Shown here one piece after another: positions 1 to 6,559 of a stretch of DNA of 26,258 nt (positions are counted from its first letter, which is position 1; the number at the start of each line of letters is the position of its first letter). The translations under genes and the position numbers were made by a program. A model generated the notes under the pieces. The model saw nothing but the letters and a program-made list of their open reading frames with translations. It was not told the DNA's origin and searched no databases. Origin of the DNA: Pseudomonadota bacterium (GTDB lineage Bacteria > Pseudomonadota > Gammaproteobacteria > Steroidobacterales > Steroidobacteraceae); the NCBI GenBank assembly GCA_023423065.1, contig JAFAGC010000021.1, positions 1-26,258 on the forward strand, written 5' to 3'.

Positions 1-269
1 CCGACCAACCAGGAAAAGACCCGTTGGGATCGTTACGGCTCGAGCGTGGTCACCGACGGCAAGACGCTGTACGTCGCGAGTCGCGACAGGAATCTCTACG
101 CGCTCGATCTGGCGAGCGGGCGCGGGGGGGGGGGCGGCGCCGGCGGGGGGCCGGTCGCCAGATCGAGCGCGTAGAGATTCCTGTCGCGACTCGCGACGTA
201 CAGCGTCTTGCCGTCGGTGACCACGCTCGAGCCGTAACGATCCCAACGGGTCTTTTCCTGGTTGGTCGG
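1..269. repeat. Perfect 115-bp inverted repeat with poly-G loop (probable fold-back artefact)
   Basis: Bases 1-115 are the exact reverse complement of 155-269, so position n pairs with 270-n. The 39-base loop (116-154) is almost only G and C and contains runs of 11 G (124-134) and 6 G (145-150). Both arms encode the same stretch of a PQQ-type beta-propeller protein: the right arm on the minus strand as part of the gene that starts at 974, and the left arm on the plus strand in frame 1. A perfect palindrome inside a coding frame, ending exactly at the sequence edge and with a homopolymer loop, is best explained by an assembly or library fold-back at a contig end. A real inverted duplication cannot be excluded from sequence alone. 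Confidence 0.9.
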
Positions 270-974
270 AATGCGCGGCTCGCTGCCATGGTCGATGCGC
301 GCGCGCCAGGCTTCGGCGCCGGTCTCGATCTCCAGTTTGTGTAGATAGCCCGAGTCGGAGGAGACGTACACGTGTTTGCCGAAAGCCTTGGGCTGGCCGC
401 GGATCGGCTTGCCCGTTTCGAATTTCCAACGCGCCTTGCCCGCGGCGTCGATCGCGTGGAGATCGCCGCGCTCGTTGCCGACGAACAGCAGGCCGGTGGT
501 TTCGTCCCGCTCGAGCCCGGCCCAGACCGCGGCGCCGGTGTCGAAGGACCATTTCACCTTCGGATGCGGCGCCGAGGTTTTCCAGTCCCGCGGCGGCGGT
601 CGCTCGACGGCAGCGCCTTTCTTGAATTCGATCGGAATGTCGTAGACCGGCGCGGCTTCCGCGGGAATACGGCCACTGAGCGTCTGCGTGGCCGGGTCCC
701 AGGTGAGCGGAAAAGCCAGGCCCTTGGTGGCGATCGAATGGCCGTCGATCACGACCTCGCCGAGGTTGATGTCGTATGCGCCGATGGCGATCAGCGAAAC
801 ATGGGCTTCCTGTTTGCCGTCCTTTTCAAGGAACTGCAGGGCGACGGGAGAGGATTCGCCGCCGTGTGCCGGATTGGCGGCCCACCAGCCGGAGAGGTCC
901 GCGAAGCGCAGGTCGGGTTGTGCGAGGACGGGCATCGTGAATACGATCAGCAGGACTATGCGATGAAATTTCAT
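151..974 (-). CDS. Exported PQQ-like beta-propeller protein, 3' end missing
   Basis: The reading frame starts at the ATG at 974 with a signal peptide (MKFHRIVLLIVFTMPVLAQ, cleavage probably after VLA), so the product is likely periplasmic or outer-membrane associated. After about 110 residues of N-terminal domain come PQQ-type blades: 'VKWSFDTGAAVWAG', 'LLFVGNERGDLHAIDAAGKARWKFETGKP', 'HVYVSSDSGYLHKLEIETGAEAWRA' and 'LYVASRDRNLYALDLATG', which show the repeated V-x-S/G...L-x-A-I/L-D...G-x-x-x-W pattern of PQQ-dependent dehydrogenases and BamB-like propellers. No catalytic domain is visible, so a scaffold or PQQ-enzyme-like role is open. The authentic frame ends around 151-158, where it runs into the GC-only loop; the proline-rich tail and stop at 96 are read from the fold-back and should not be trusted. 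An upstream in-frame ATG (1130) lacks a signal-peptide rationale. Confidence 0.8.
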
Positions 975-1089
975 GGTGCGAACGCTGGCGGTGTTCGAAA
1001 GAGAAGTCAATGAGAGGCTTGCCTGCGCACTGCTGTCGCGTCGCGCTGGCATCGGGTATGCGACGAGGCGATACCCAACGCGCGATGAG

Positions 1090-1101
1090 CTGCAATTGCA
1101 G
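1090..1101. promoter_or_regulatory. 12-bp perfect palindrome in intergenic region
   Basis: CTGCAATTGCAG is a perfect 12-bp palindrome lying between the divergent PQQ-propeller (start 974) and HNH (start 1243) genes. About 20 bases to its left is a 6-bp inverted repeat GGGTAT/ATACCC (1054-1059/1071-1076). Either could be a regulator site for the divergent pair. No known operator is recognised; the call rests only on symmetry and position. Confidence 0.3.
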
Positions 1102-1194
1102 GCGCGACGATCCACATCGACACCTACCATCCCTTCGCTCGTGTATTACCTAACAACCTTCAAATATTCACGAGCATTAAACGTGTGGCTGGCA

Positions 1195-1216
1195 TATACT
1201 GTACGCAACCACAGTA
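1195..1216 (+). promoter_or_regulatory. SOS (LexA) box overlapping a -10 element
   Basis: TACTGT at 1197-1202 and ACAGTA at 1211-1216 are exact inverted half-sites separated by 8 bases (ACGCAACC). This is the CTGT-N8-ACAG LexA operator of many gammaproteobacteria, with the flanking TA also matching the E. coli consensus. A TATACT hexamer (1195-1200) that resembles a sigma-70 -10 element overlaps the left half-site, so bound LexA would block the promoter. I see no good -35 at 16-18 bases upstream. The site is 26 bases before the HNH start codon at 1243. It lies at the end of a patch (about 1143-1200) that is clearly more AT-rich than the rest of the window. Confidence 0.75.
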
Positions 1217-1242
1217 GCTAGTCTGGCCACACGGAGGTGTCC

Positions 1243-2511
1243 ATGCGTCCCATCGACGAACTCGCCGCGGAGATCTGCGGCTTCACCGGTCACATGAATG
1301 CCGCGCATCATCGCTGGCTCATGCTCATTGCCGAGTTCGATCGGCGCAACGGATGGGCCGATGCTTCTACGAAGTCCTGCGCGCACTGGCTCAACTGGAA
1401 GTGCGGCATTGCGATGGGCGCCGCGCGCGAGAAGGTACGCGTCGGGCGTGCGCTCGAGAATTTGCCGAGGCTTTCCGCGGCGATGGAGAGCGGACGGATC
1501 AGCTACTCGAAGGTGCGCGAGATCACGCGGGTGGCGATTCCCGAGACTGAAGACTACTTCCTGATGATCGCCGAGCACGGCACAGCGAACCATGTCGAGA
1601 AGCTCGTGCGCGCCTTCCGCCGTTGCAGGGAGGCCGAGGAGCTATCAAGGGAAGAGCTTCAGCGACAAAACCGCAGCCTGATGTACCGTTACGATGATGA
1701 CGGTTCACTCATCATTAATGCGCGCCTGACCGCTGAGGTCGGTGCGCTCCTGCTCAAAGCGCTCGACATCGCTGTGGAAAACGTTCCAGCTGGAACGTCC
1801 GAGGAGAGGGTGCGGTTCAGTGCCCGCCGGGCGGATGCACTCGCGCTGGTGGCCGAAAGCTTCGTCGCGCATGAGGCCATCGAGGCGCCGGGCACGGATC
1901 GCCACCAGATCGTGGTTCACGTGGCGGCGGAAACCCTGCGTGACCGCACTGCCGGCTGCTGTGAGTTCGAACACGGGCCCTCGATGGCCGCCGAGACCGC
2001 GCGCCGACTTTCCTGCGATGCCAGCATCGTGGCTCTGGTCGAGAACGAAGACGGCGAGCCGCTCAACGTAGGCCGCAAGACCCGCACGATCTCCGCCCCA
2101 CTCCGACGTCTCCTCTGCGCTCGCGACAAGGGCTGCCGCTTCCCGGGCTGCTCCAACTCGCGATACATCGACGCCCACCATATCGAGCACTGGGCCAATG
2201 GCGGCGAGACGAAGCCCTCGAACCTCGTTTCGCTTTGTCGTTTCCATCATCGCGCAGTCCACGAAGGCGGCATCCGCATCGAGCGACTGGACGATGGGGC
2301 GTTGCGCTTCGTGAAAGCGAACGGAGACGCAATCGATAACGTCGCACCCGGATTCACACAGCCGCTCGGCGACTGGCAGCGCATTCCGCCCGCGACCCAA
2401 CCGATCTCCGTCTGGCGTGGCGACCGCATGAACCTGGACCTCGCAGTCGACGTCGCCTTGCAGCTCACCAACAAGGCTACCGGCGCGAGGCACGTTCCAG
2501 CTGGAACCTAG
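1243..2511 (+). CDS. DUF222 / HNH endonuclease (13E12 repeat family)
   Basis: Product of 422 residues. The N-terminal two thirds match the DUF222 (13E12-like) region: 'RWLMLIAEFDRRNGWAD', 'SCAHWLNWKCGI' and 'ARRADALALVAES' are typical. The C-terminal part is an HNH nuclease of the C-x4-C type: C298 and C303 (CRFPGC), D310-A-H312-H313, N327, then C332 and H335/H336 (LCRFHH). The cysteines should hold structural zinc and the histidines a catalytic metal. The ATG at 1243 is preceded by GGAGG (1233-1237) at good spacing; the in-frame GTG at 1237 lies inside that Shine-Dalgarno and is rejected. An SOS box lies just upstream, implying induction by DNA damage. Family members are often multicopy and mobile, but their target and role are not established. 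Two copies of a perfect palindrome lie in this gene (1781-1798, 2494-2507), each encoding VPAGT. Confidence 0.9.
   Translation: MRPIDELAAEICGFTGHMNAAHHRWLMLIAEFDRRNGWADASTKSCAHWLNWKCGIAMGAAREKVRVGRALENLPRLSAAMESGRISYSKVREITRVAIPETEDYFLMIAEHGTANHVEKLVRAFRRCREAEELSREELQRQNRSLMYRYDDDGSLIINARLTAEVGALLLKALDIAVENVPAGTSEERVRFSARRADALALVAESFVAHEAIEAPGTDRHQIVVHVAAETLRDRTAGCCEFEHGPSMAAETARRLSCDASIVALVENEDGEPLNVGRKTRTISAPLRRLLCARDKGCRFPGCSNSRYIDAHHIEHWANGGETKPSNLVSLCRFHHRAVHEGGIRIERLDDGALRFVKANGDAIDNVAPGFTQPLGDWQRIPPATQPISVWRGDRMNLDLAVDVALQLTNKATGARHVPAGT
1781..1798. repeat. 18-bp perfect palindrome, copy 1 (inside HNH gene)
   Basis: ACGTTCCAGCTGGAACGT reads the same on both strands. Its 14-bp core GTTCCAGCTGGAAC recurs at 2494-2507 in the same gene, in the same codon phase (V-P-A-G-T). 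It falls between conserved blocks of the DUF222 region, in a segment (ENVPAGTSEERV) that looks like a linker. Function unknown; a nuclease target or a protein-binding site are both possible. Confidence 0.7.
2494..2507. repeat. 14-bp perfect palindrome, copy 2 (at the 3' end of the HNH gene)
   Basis: GTTCCAGCTGGAAC, the same core as at 1783-1796, encodes the last residues (VPAGT) of the HNH protein and abuts its TAG stop (2509-2511). Including flanks it matches 17 of the 18 bases of copy 1. Its position suggests it is a tail added to, or bounding, the gene rather than part of the nuclease fold. Confidence 0.65.
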
Positions 2512-2519
2512 TTAGCGCT

Positions 2520-2534
2520 CTTTCCGACGGAAGG
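2520..2534 (+). terminator. Weak hairpin after the HNH gene
   Basis: CTTTCCG (2520-2526) can pair with CGGAAGG (2528-2534), including one G-T pair, giving a tight stem directly after the HNH stop, followed by CTTTC. There is no real T tract, so it is at best a weak or factor-dependent terminator. Confidence 0.25.
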
Positions 2535-2549
2535 CTTTCGCAGCCGCCC

Positions 2550-2822
2550 ATGAAAATTGGATCGAACGCCCGATCGCTGGCGTCCCTTGGTGCCGCCGCC
2601 ATGCTGGCTGTGTGCCTGCTCGCCTGCGGTCGCCGGGAAATCGAAGCGACCGGGCCCACTGAAGAACCCACGGCTGAAGCCGACGTAACAACAGGCACCA
2701 ATCCGGCTGCCACTCCCGGAAACACTCCCGACACGGACACAACGCCAGGCGGCATCGCGGGCGCCCGAAGTCAAACCTGCAGTAACGCCTTGATCGCCCG
2801 CCGTTCATCCATCGCCCGATAA
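2550..2822 (+). CDS. Small putative lipoprotein
   Basis: A 90-residue frame that I do not recognise. It starts with a typical lipoprotein signal: basic N-terminus (MKIGSNARS), a hydrophobic stretch (LGAAAMLAVCLLAC) and a lipobox LLAC with the lipidated cysteine at about residue 26. The remainder is low-complexity, rich in T, P, E, G and D, as in flexible periplasmic linkers. No strong Shine-Dalgarno is seen (ACGGAAGG is about 15 bases upstream). The last 52 bases overlap, convergently, the 3' end of the alcohol dehydrogenase gene; the tail read from this overlap (SQTCSNALIARRSSIAR) looks unlike the rest, so the frame may have lost its native stop. The signal peptide makes a real gene plausible, but a spurious frame is possible. 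Confidence 0.5.
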   Translation: MKIGSNARSLASLGAAAMLAVCLLACGRREIEATGPTEEPTAEADVTTGTNPAATPGNTPDTDTTPGGIAGARSQTCSNALIARRSSIAR

Positions 2823-3787
2823 CCCTCCGCCACCTGCTCGAGCGGCAGCGTCAGATCGAACACTCCCCCGGGATCCAACTTCCCGCTCTCCACCAGCCCG
2901 ATCAGCTTCGGTAGATAGCGCCTCACCGGCGCCGGCCCACCGTGGAGATGCACGTGCGTCGAGAACAGTTGCGCGCCATCGAAATTCACGCCGTGCGGCA
3001 CGCCGACATACGAAACATACCCGCCGCGCCGTGCCGAACCGATCGCCTGAGTCATCGACTGTTGCGTGCCCACACACTCCAGCACCGAGTCCGCGCCGAT
3101 CCCGCGGGTGAGCTCGCGCACTCGCGCCACTCCCTCCTCGCCCCGCTCGGTCACGATGTCCGTAGCGCCGTAACGCCGCGCGAGCGCTTGGCGCTTCTCG
3201 TGGCGGCTGAACACGATGATCCGTTCCGCGCCCATCTGCCTCGACGCCAGAACACCTAGTAAACCGACGGCGCCATCTCCAACCACCACCGCCGTCTTCC
3301 CGGGACTCACGCTCGCCGCGTCCGCCGCAAACCACCCGGTGCCCATCACATCGGACAGTGTCAGCATCGCGGGCACCATCTCGCGCGTGGGGTTGGCCGA
3401 CGTGGCCACCAGCGTCCCGTCCGCCAGCGGAACCCGCAGGTACGGCGCCTGCGCCTTGCTGAAGAATCCGCCCTGCACACAACCGGACTGGTAACCCGCC
3501 TGGCAGTTCGCGCAGGTATTGTCGGAAAACGCGAACGCACCGATTACGAACTGCCCGGCCCTTACGGTTTTCACGTCGCGCCCGACTTCCTCGACGATGC
3601 CGCAGTACTCGTGCCCCATCGGCTTCGGTCCGTCGAGCGGGTGGGCGCCGCGGTACGGCCAGAGGTCCGACCCGCATACGCAACTGGCGGACAGGCGGAC
3701 GATCGCGTCGGTCGGCTGTTCGATCCGGGGATCGGGGCGCTCCTCGAAGCGCACATCGTGGGGCGCATGCAATACGGCTGCTTTCAT
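2771..3787 (-). CDS. Zinc-dependent alcohol dehydrogenase (MDR family)
   Basis: Medium-chain dehydrogenase/reductase of about 338 residues, predicted cytosolic NAD(P)-dependent oxidation of an alcohol or sugar alcohol. Visible are the catalytic-zinc ligands in C-G-S-D and G-H-E (residues about 38-41 and 58-60), a structural-zinc lobe, a Rossmann motif VVVGDGAVGLLG, and the C-terminal 'VAEGYRAMDERRAIKALLQV' common to the family. In the structural lobe the usual C-x2-C-x2-C-x7-C appears as D-x2-C-x2-C-x7-C (SDNTCANCQAGYQSGC), so one Cys is replaced by Asp. The family normally begins MKAAV, so I prefer the ATG at 3787; an in-frame ATG three codons earlier (3796) is possible, and neither has a clear ribosome site. 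Divergent from the TonB-dependent receptor. Substrate unknown. Confidence 0.88.
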   Translation of the reverse strand: MKAAVLHAPHDVRFEERPDPRIEQPTDAIVRLSASCVCGSDLWPYRGAHPLDGPKPMGHEYCGIVEEVGRDVKTVRAGQFVIGAFAFSDNTCANCQAGYQSGCVQGGFFSKAQAPYLRVPLADGTLVATSANPTREMVPAMLTLSDVMGTGWFAADAASVSPGKTAVVVGDGAVGLLGVLASRQMGAERIIVFSRHEKRQALARRYGATDIVTERGEEGVARVRELTRGIGADSVLECVGTQQSMTQAIGSARRGGYVSYVGVPHGVNFDGAQLFSTHVHLHGGPAPVRRYLPKLIGLVESGKLDPGGVFDLTLPLEQVAEGYRAMDERRAIKALLQV

Positions 3788-3876
3788 CCGGTGCATTGAA
3801 GACGAGCGCCGCGATATTGGATGTCAGTCTCCTGAACCAGCGATATGCTCCAACAAACTGCCCATCAGGGAATGAC

Positions 3877-6096
3877 ATGAACAAGCAGAAGAAGGAATTG
3901 CCGTTGTGCGCTGCACCGACGCTGCTCCTGTGCGCCGCCGTCTCACTACCGGGCAACGTTGCGGCGCAGGAGCAGGGTCAGCTCGAGGAAGTCGTCGTCA
4001 CGGCCGAGCGCCGCGCGGAAAACATCCGCGACGTGCCGAGCTCGATCTCGACGATCAGCCGCGCCGATCTCGACGTACTCTCCACCGGCGGACAGGACGT
4101 GCGAGTCCTCGCCGCGCGCGTGCCGAGCCTCAACGTCGAGTCGTCCTTCGGCCGAGCATTCCCGCGCTTCTACATCCGCGGCTACGGCAACAGCGATTTC
4201 CGGCTCAACGCGTCGCAACCCGTCTCGCTCATCTACGACGAGGTCGTGCAGGAGAATCCCATCCTCAAGGGATTTCCCATCTTCGATCTCGACCAGATCG
4301 AAGTGCTGCGCGGTCCGCAGGGCACCTTGTTCGGGCGCAACACGCCCGGTGGCGTGGTCAAGTTCGATTCGATCCGGCCGCAGTCCGACTTCGGCGGATA
4401 CATCAACGTGTCCGACGCCACCTACAACACCATGAATCTCGAAGGCGCGATCAACATCCCGTTCGGCGAGGGCTGGGCGGTGCGCGTCTCGGGGCTCTAT
4501 CAACATCGCGACGATTTCGTCGGCAATGCGCTCACGGGCGAGGAAGACATCTACGAGGGCTACGACGACCGCGCCGCGCGCGTGCAGCTCAAGTACGAAC
4601 GCGGCGACGAGTTCAGCGCGTTGTTCAACGCGCACGCGCGCAACCTCGACGGCACCGCGCGCCTGTTCCGCGCCAACATCATCCAGGCGGGCAACAACGA
4701 CCTGGTCGACGACTTCGACCAGGACTGGATTTCGGTCGACGGCCAGAACCGGCAGGAGCTCGACATCCTCGGCGGCAGCATCCAGCTGCGCTGGAACTTC
4801 GGCGCGGTCGCGCTGTATTCGATCACCGGTTACGAGTCGCTCGAGGCCTACAGCCGCGGCGACATCGACGGCGGTTACGGCTGTGGGTTCTGTAGTTTGC
4901 CCAACGGTCCGGGTTTCATCCCGTTCCCGAGCGAAACCGCGGACGGCATTCCCACGCTCGACCAGATCACGCAGGAAATCCGGCTCGAATCGCAGTCTTC
5001 CGGTCCGTTCAACTGGCAGGCCGGCGTGTACTACTTCGACGAGGACTACGACACCGAATTCTTCTCCTACGACAGCCTGGCCGGCGGCGTGCAGAACCAG
5101 TACCTGCGCGCGAACCAGACCAACACGGCCTGGGCGCTGTTCGGATCGGTCAACTACAAATTCTCCGATGCGTTCGAACTGCGCGCCGGTGTCCGTTACA
5201 CGAACGACGAGAAGGATTTCGTGACAGGCACGCCTGAGGGATTCGCATTCCCCGACCCCTCTCTGCCGACCACCGCGAGCCTGAGCGACGACAACGTGAG
5301 CTGGGATCTTTCCGGGACGTTCTCGGTTACCGATTCGGTCAATCTATACGCGCGTGTGGCGACGGGCTTTCGCGGCGCGAGCGTCCAGCCCGCGGGACCG
5401 TTCGGCAATCAGTCCGTGGCCGAACCCGAGACCAATACTTCGTATGAGGTCGGCGTTAAGGCGGATCTCATGGACCGCATGGCCAGCGTGTACTTCAACC
5501 TCTTCTACTACGAGGTGGAGGACCAGCAGCTCACGGCCGTGGGCGGCGCCAGCAACGCGGTGCGCCTCCTGAACGCGGACAAGACCGTCGGCAAGGGCGC
5601 CGAGCTCGACGTGCAGGCCTACCTCACGCCCCAACTACTGATGACGCTGGGCGCGAGCTACAACGACACCGAGATCCAGGACGACGGCATCTCCGTCGGC
5701 GTCTGCTTCGCGTGCACGGTCACCGATCCCGTCATGGGCGGCCTGGCCGGGATAGACGGCAACCGGCTTCCGCAGGCGCCCGAGTGGATAGCCAACCTCA
5801 CGCTGCGTTACGGCGTTCCCGTCGGCAACGGCGAAATCTTCGCGTACACCGACTGGTCGTATCGCGGCGAAGTGGATTTCTTCCTCTACGATTCCATCGA
5901 GTTCACGGGCAACGAATTCCTCGAAGTCGGACTGCGCCTCGGCTACAACTGGGGCGGCGGCAAGTACGAAGCCGCGCTGTTCGGGCGAAACATCACGGAC
6001 GAGGAAGTCGCCGTGGGCGCGATCGACTTCAACAACCTGACGGGTTTCCTCAACGAGCCGCGCATCTGGGGCGTGCAGTTCAAGGCGAGTTTCTGA
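3877..6096 (+). CDS. TonB-dependent outer membrane receptor
   Basis: Product of 739 residues. A signal peptide (MNKQKKELPLCAAPTLLLC... to VAAQ) is followed by the TonB box region (LEEVVVTAERR), the plug domain with 'FYIRGYGN' and 'DLDQIEVLRGPQGTLFGRNTPGGVVKF', and a 22-strand-type barrel ending in the outer-membrane signature 'RIWGVQFKASF' with terminal Phe. The predicted role is TonB/ExbBD-driven uptake of a large or scarce substrate across the outer membrane; the sequence does not show which. It resembles the large receptor family common in sphingomonads and oligotrophic gammaproteobacteria. The start at 3877 is chosen because it gives a good signal peptide and has CAGGGA a few bases upstream; an in-frame ATG at 3796 would add a non-signal extension. 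The 80-base gap to the divergent dehydrogenase must contain its promoter. Confidence 0.92.
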   Translation: MNKQKKELPLCAAPTLLLCAAVSLPGNVAAQEQGQLEEVVVTAERRAENIRDVPSSISTISRADLDVLSTGGQDVRVLAARVPSLNVESSFGRAFPRFYIRGYGNSDFRLNASQPVSLIYDEVVQENPILKGFPIFDLDQIEVLRGPQGTLFGRNTPGGVVKFDSIRPQSDFGGYINVSDATYNTMNLEGAINIPFGEGWAVRVSGLYQHRDDFVGNALTGEEDIYEGYDDRAARVQLKYERGDEFSALFNAHARNLDGTARLFRANIIQAGNNDLVDDFDQDWISVDGQNRQELDILGGSIQLRWNFGAVALYSITGYESLEAYSRGDIDGGYGCGFCSLPNGPGFIPFPSETADGIPTLDQITQEIRLESQSSGPFNWQAGVYYFDEDYDTEFFSYDSLAGGVQNQYLRANQTNTAWALFGSVNYKFSDAFELRAGVRYTNDEKDFVTGTPEGFAFPDPSLPTTASLSDDNVSWDLSGTFSVTDSVNLYARVATGFRGASVQPAGPFGNQSVAEPETNTSYEVGVKADLMDRMASVYFNLFYYEVEDQQLTAVGGASNAVRLLNADKTVGKGAELDVQAYLTPQLLMTLGASYNDTEIQDDGISVGVCFACTVTDPVMGGLAGIDGNRLPQAPEWIANLTLRYGVPVGNGEIFAYTDWSYRGEVDFFLYDSIEFTGNEFLEVGLRLGYNWGGGKYEAALFGRNITDEEVAVGAIDFNNLTGFLNEPRIWGVQFKASF

Positions 6097-6111
6097 GCTT
6101 TACGGACCACC

Positions 6112-6147
6112 CCTCCATGTGTCACATTACTGATGTGACACTGGAGG
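6112..6147. promoter_or_regulatory. Operator-like inverted repeat containing the GntR gene's Shine-Dalgarno
   Basis: GTGTCACAT (6119-6127) and ATGTGACAC (6133-6141) are perfect inverted repeats with a 5-base spacer. After a one-base bulge (T6118) the symmetry continues with CCTCCA (6112-6117) and TGGAGG (6142-6147). The right outer arm, TGGAGG, is the Shine-Dalgarno of the GntR gene starting at 6152. GntR repressors of the YtrA type usually bind such a palindrome in front of their own operon, so autoregulation is the straightforward reading. As RNA the same repeat could form a 15-bp stem that hides the ribosome site or ends transcription from the receptor gene upstream. Confidence 0.75.
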
Positions 6148-6151
6148 GCGC

Positions 6152-6553
6152 ATGGTCCCGTTCAAGCTGAAGCTGGTCCCCGGCGAGTCGATCTTCGACC
6201 AGGTCTGTTTCGCGGCCGTCAAATCCATCCTGGCCGGCGAACTGAAGCCGGGAGAAGCCTTCCCTTCGGTTCGCGCGCTCGCGCTCGATCTCAAGATCCA
6301 TCCGAACACCGCTCACAAGGTGGTTCAGCACCTGATCCAGGAACGCTGGCTGGTCGCGCAGCCGGGCGTCGGAACCGTCGTGGCGCCACCGCCGAAGGCG
6401 CGCACGGGCGATCGCAAGCGGCTGCTCGAAGACGAAGTGGAAAAGCTGGTCGTGGAGGCCATGCGTGTCGGGGCCGGCCTCGACGAAGTGCAACGCGCGG
6501 TGGAAGAGACCTGGACGGAGCTGCGCGGGCTCAACGTCAAATCGGTCGGGTGA
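6152..6553 (+). CDS. GntR-family transcriptional regulator, YtrA type
   Basis: Product of 133 residues, the short size of the YtrA subfamily: a winged helix-turn-helix (about residues 10-78; 'IFDQVCFAAVKSILAGELKPGEAFPSVRALALDLKIHPNTAHKVVQHLIQERWL' region, with the wing 'GVGTVVA') and a short helical dimerisation tail, without a large ligand-binding domain. YtrA-type regulators typically sit first in an operon with ABC transporter genes and repress it, which matches this context: the ATPase gene starts 6 bases after its stop. The inverted repeat at 6112-6147 is the probable operator. Inducers in the family are often cell-envelope stresses, but nothing here identifies one. Confidence 0.9.
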   Translation: MVPFKLKLVPGESIFDQVCFAAVKSILAGELKPGEAFPSVRALALDLKIHPNTAHKVVQHLIQERWLVAQPGVGTVVAPPPKARTGDRKRLLEDEVEKLVVEAMRVGAGLDEVQRAVEETWTELRGLNVKSVG

Positions 6554-6559
6554 CGCCAG

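Noticed and set aside
96..150. Proline-rich C-terminus (PPPAPPPPPRP) of the PQQ-propeller reading frame
   Set aside because: It is read from the poly-G loop and the reverse arm of the fold-back, so it is not a believable protein end.
1237..1242. GTG at 1237 as start of the HNH protein
   Set aside because: It lies within the GGAGG ribosome site; the ATG at 1243 is correctly spaced.
3797..3876. Promoter elements between the dehydrogenase and receptor genes
   Set aside because: TTGGAT and TATGCT are present but about 21 bases apart, outside normal spacing; not strong enough to call.
2805..3956. 383-residue minus-strand frame overlapping the alcohol dehydrogenase
   Set aside because: It is a shifted frame of the dehydrogenase and would also cover the receptor's start region; no homology-like motif.
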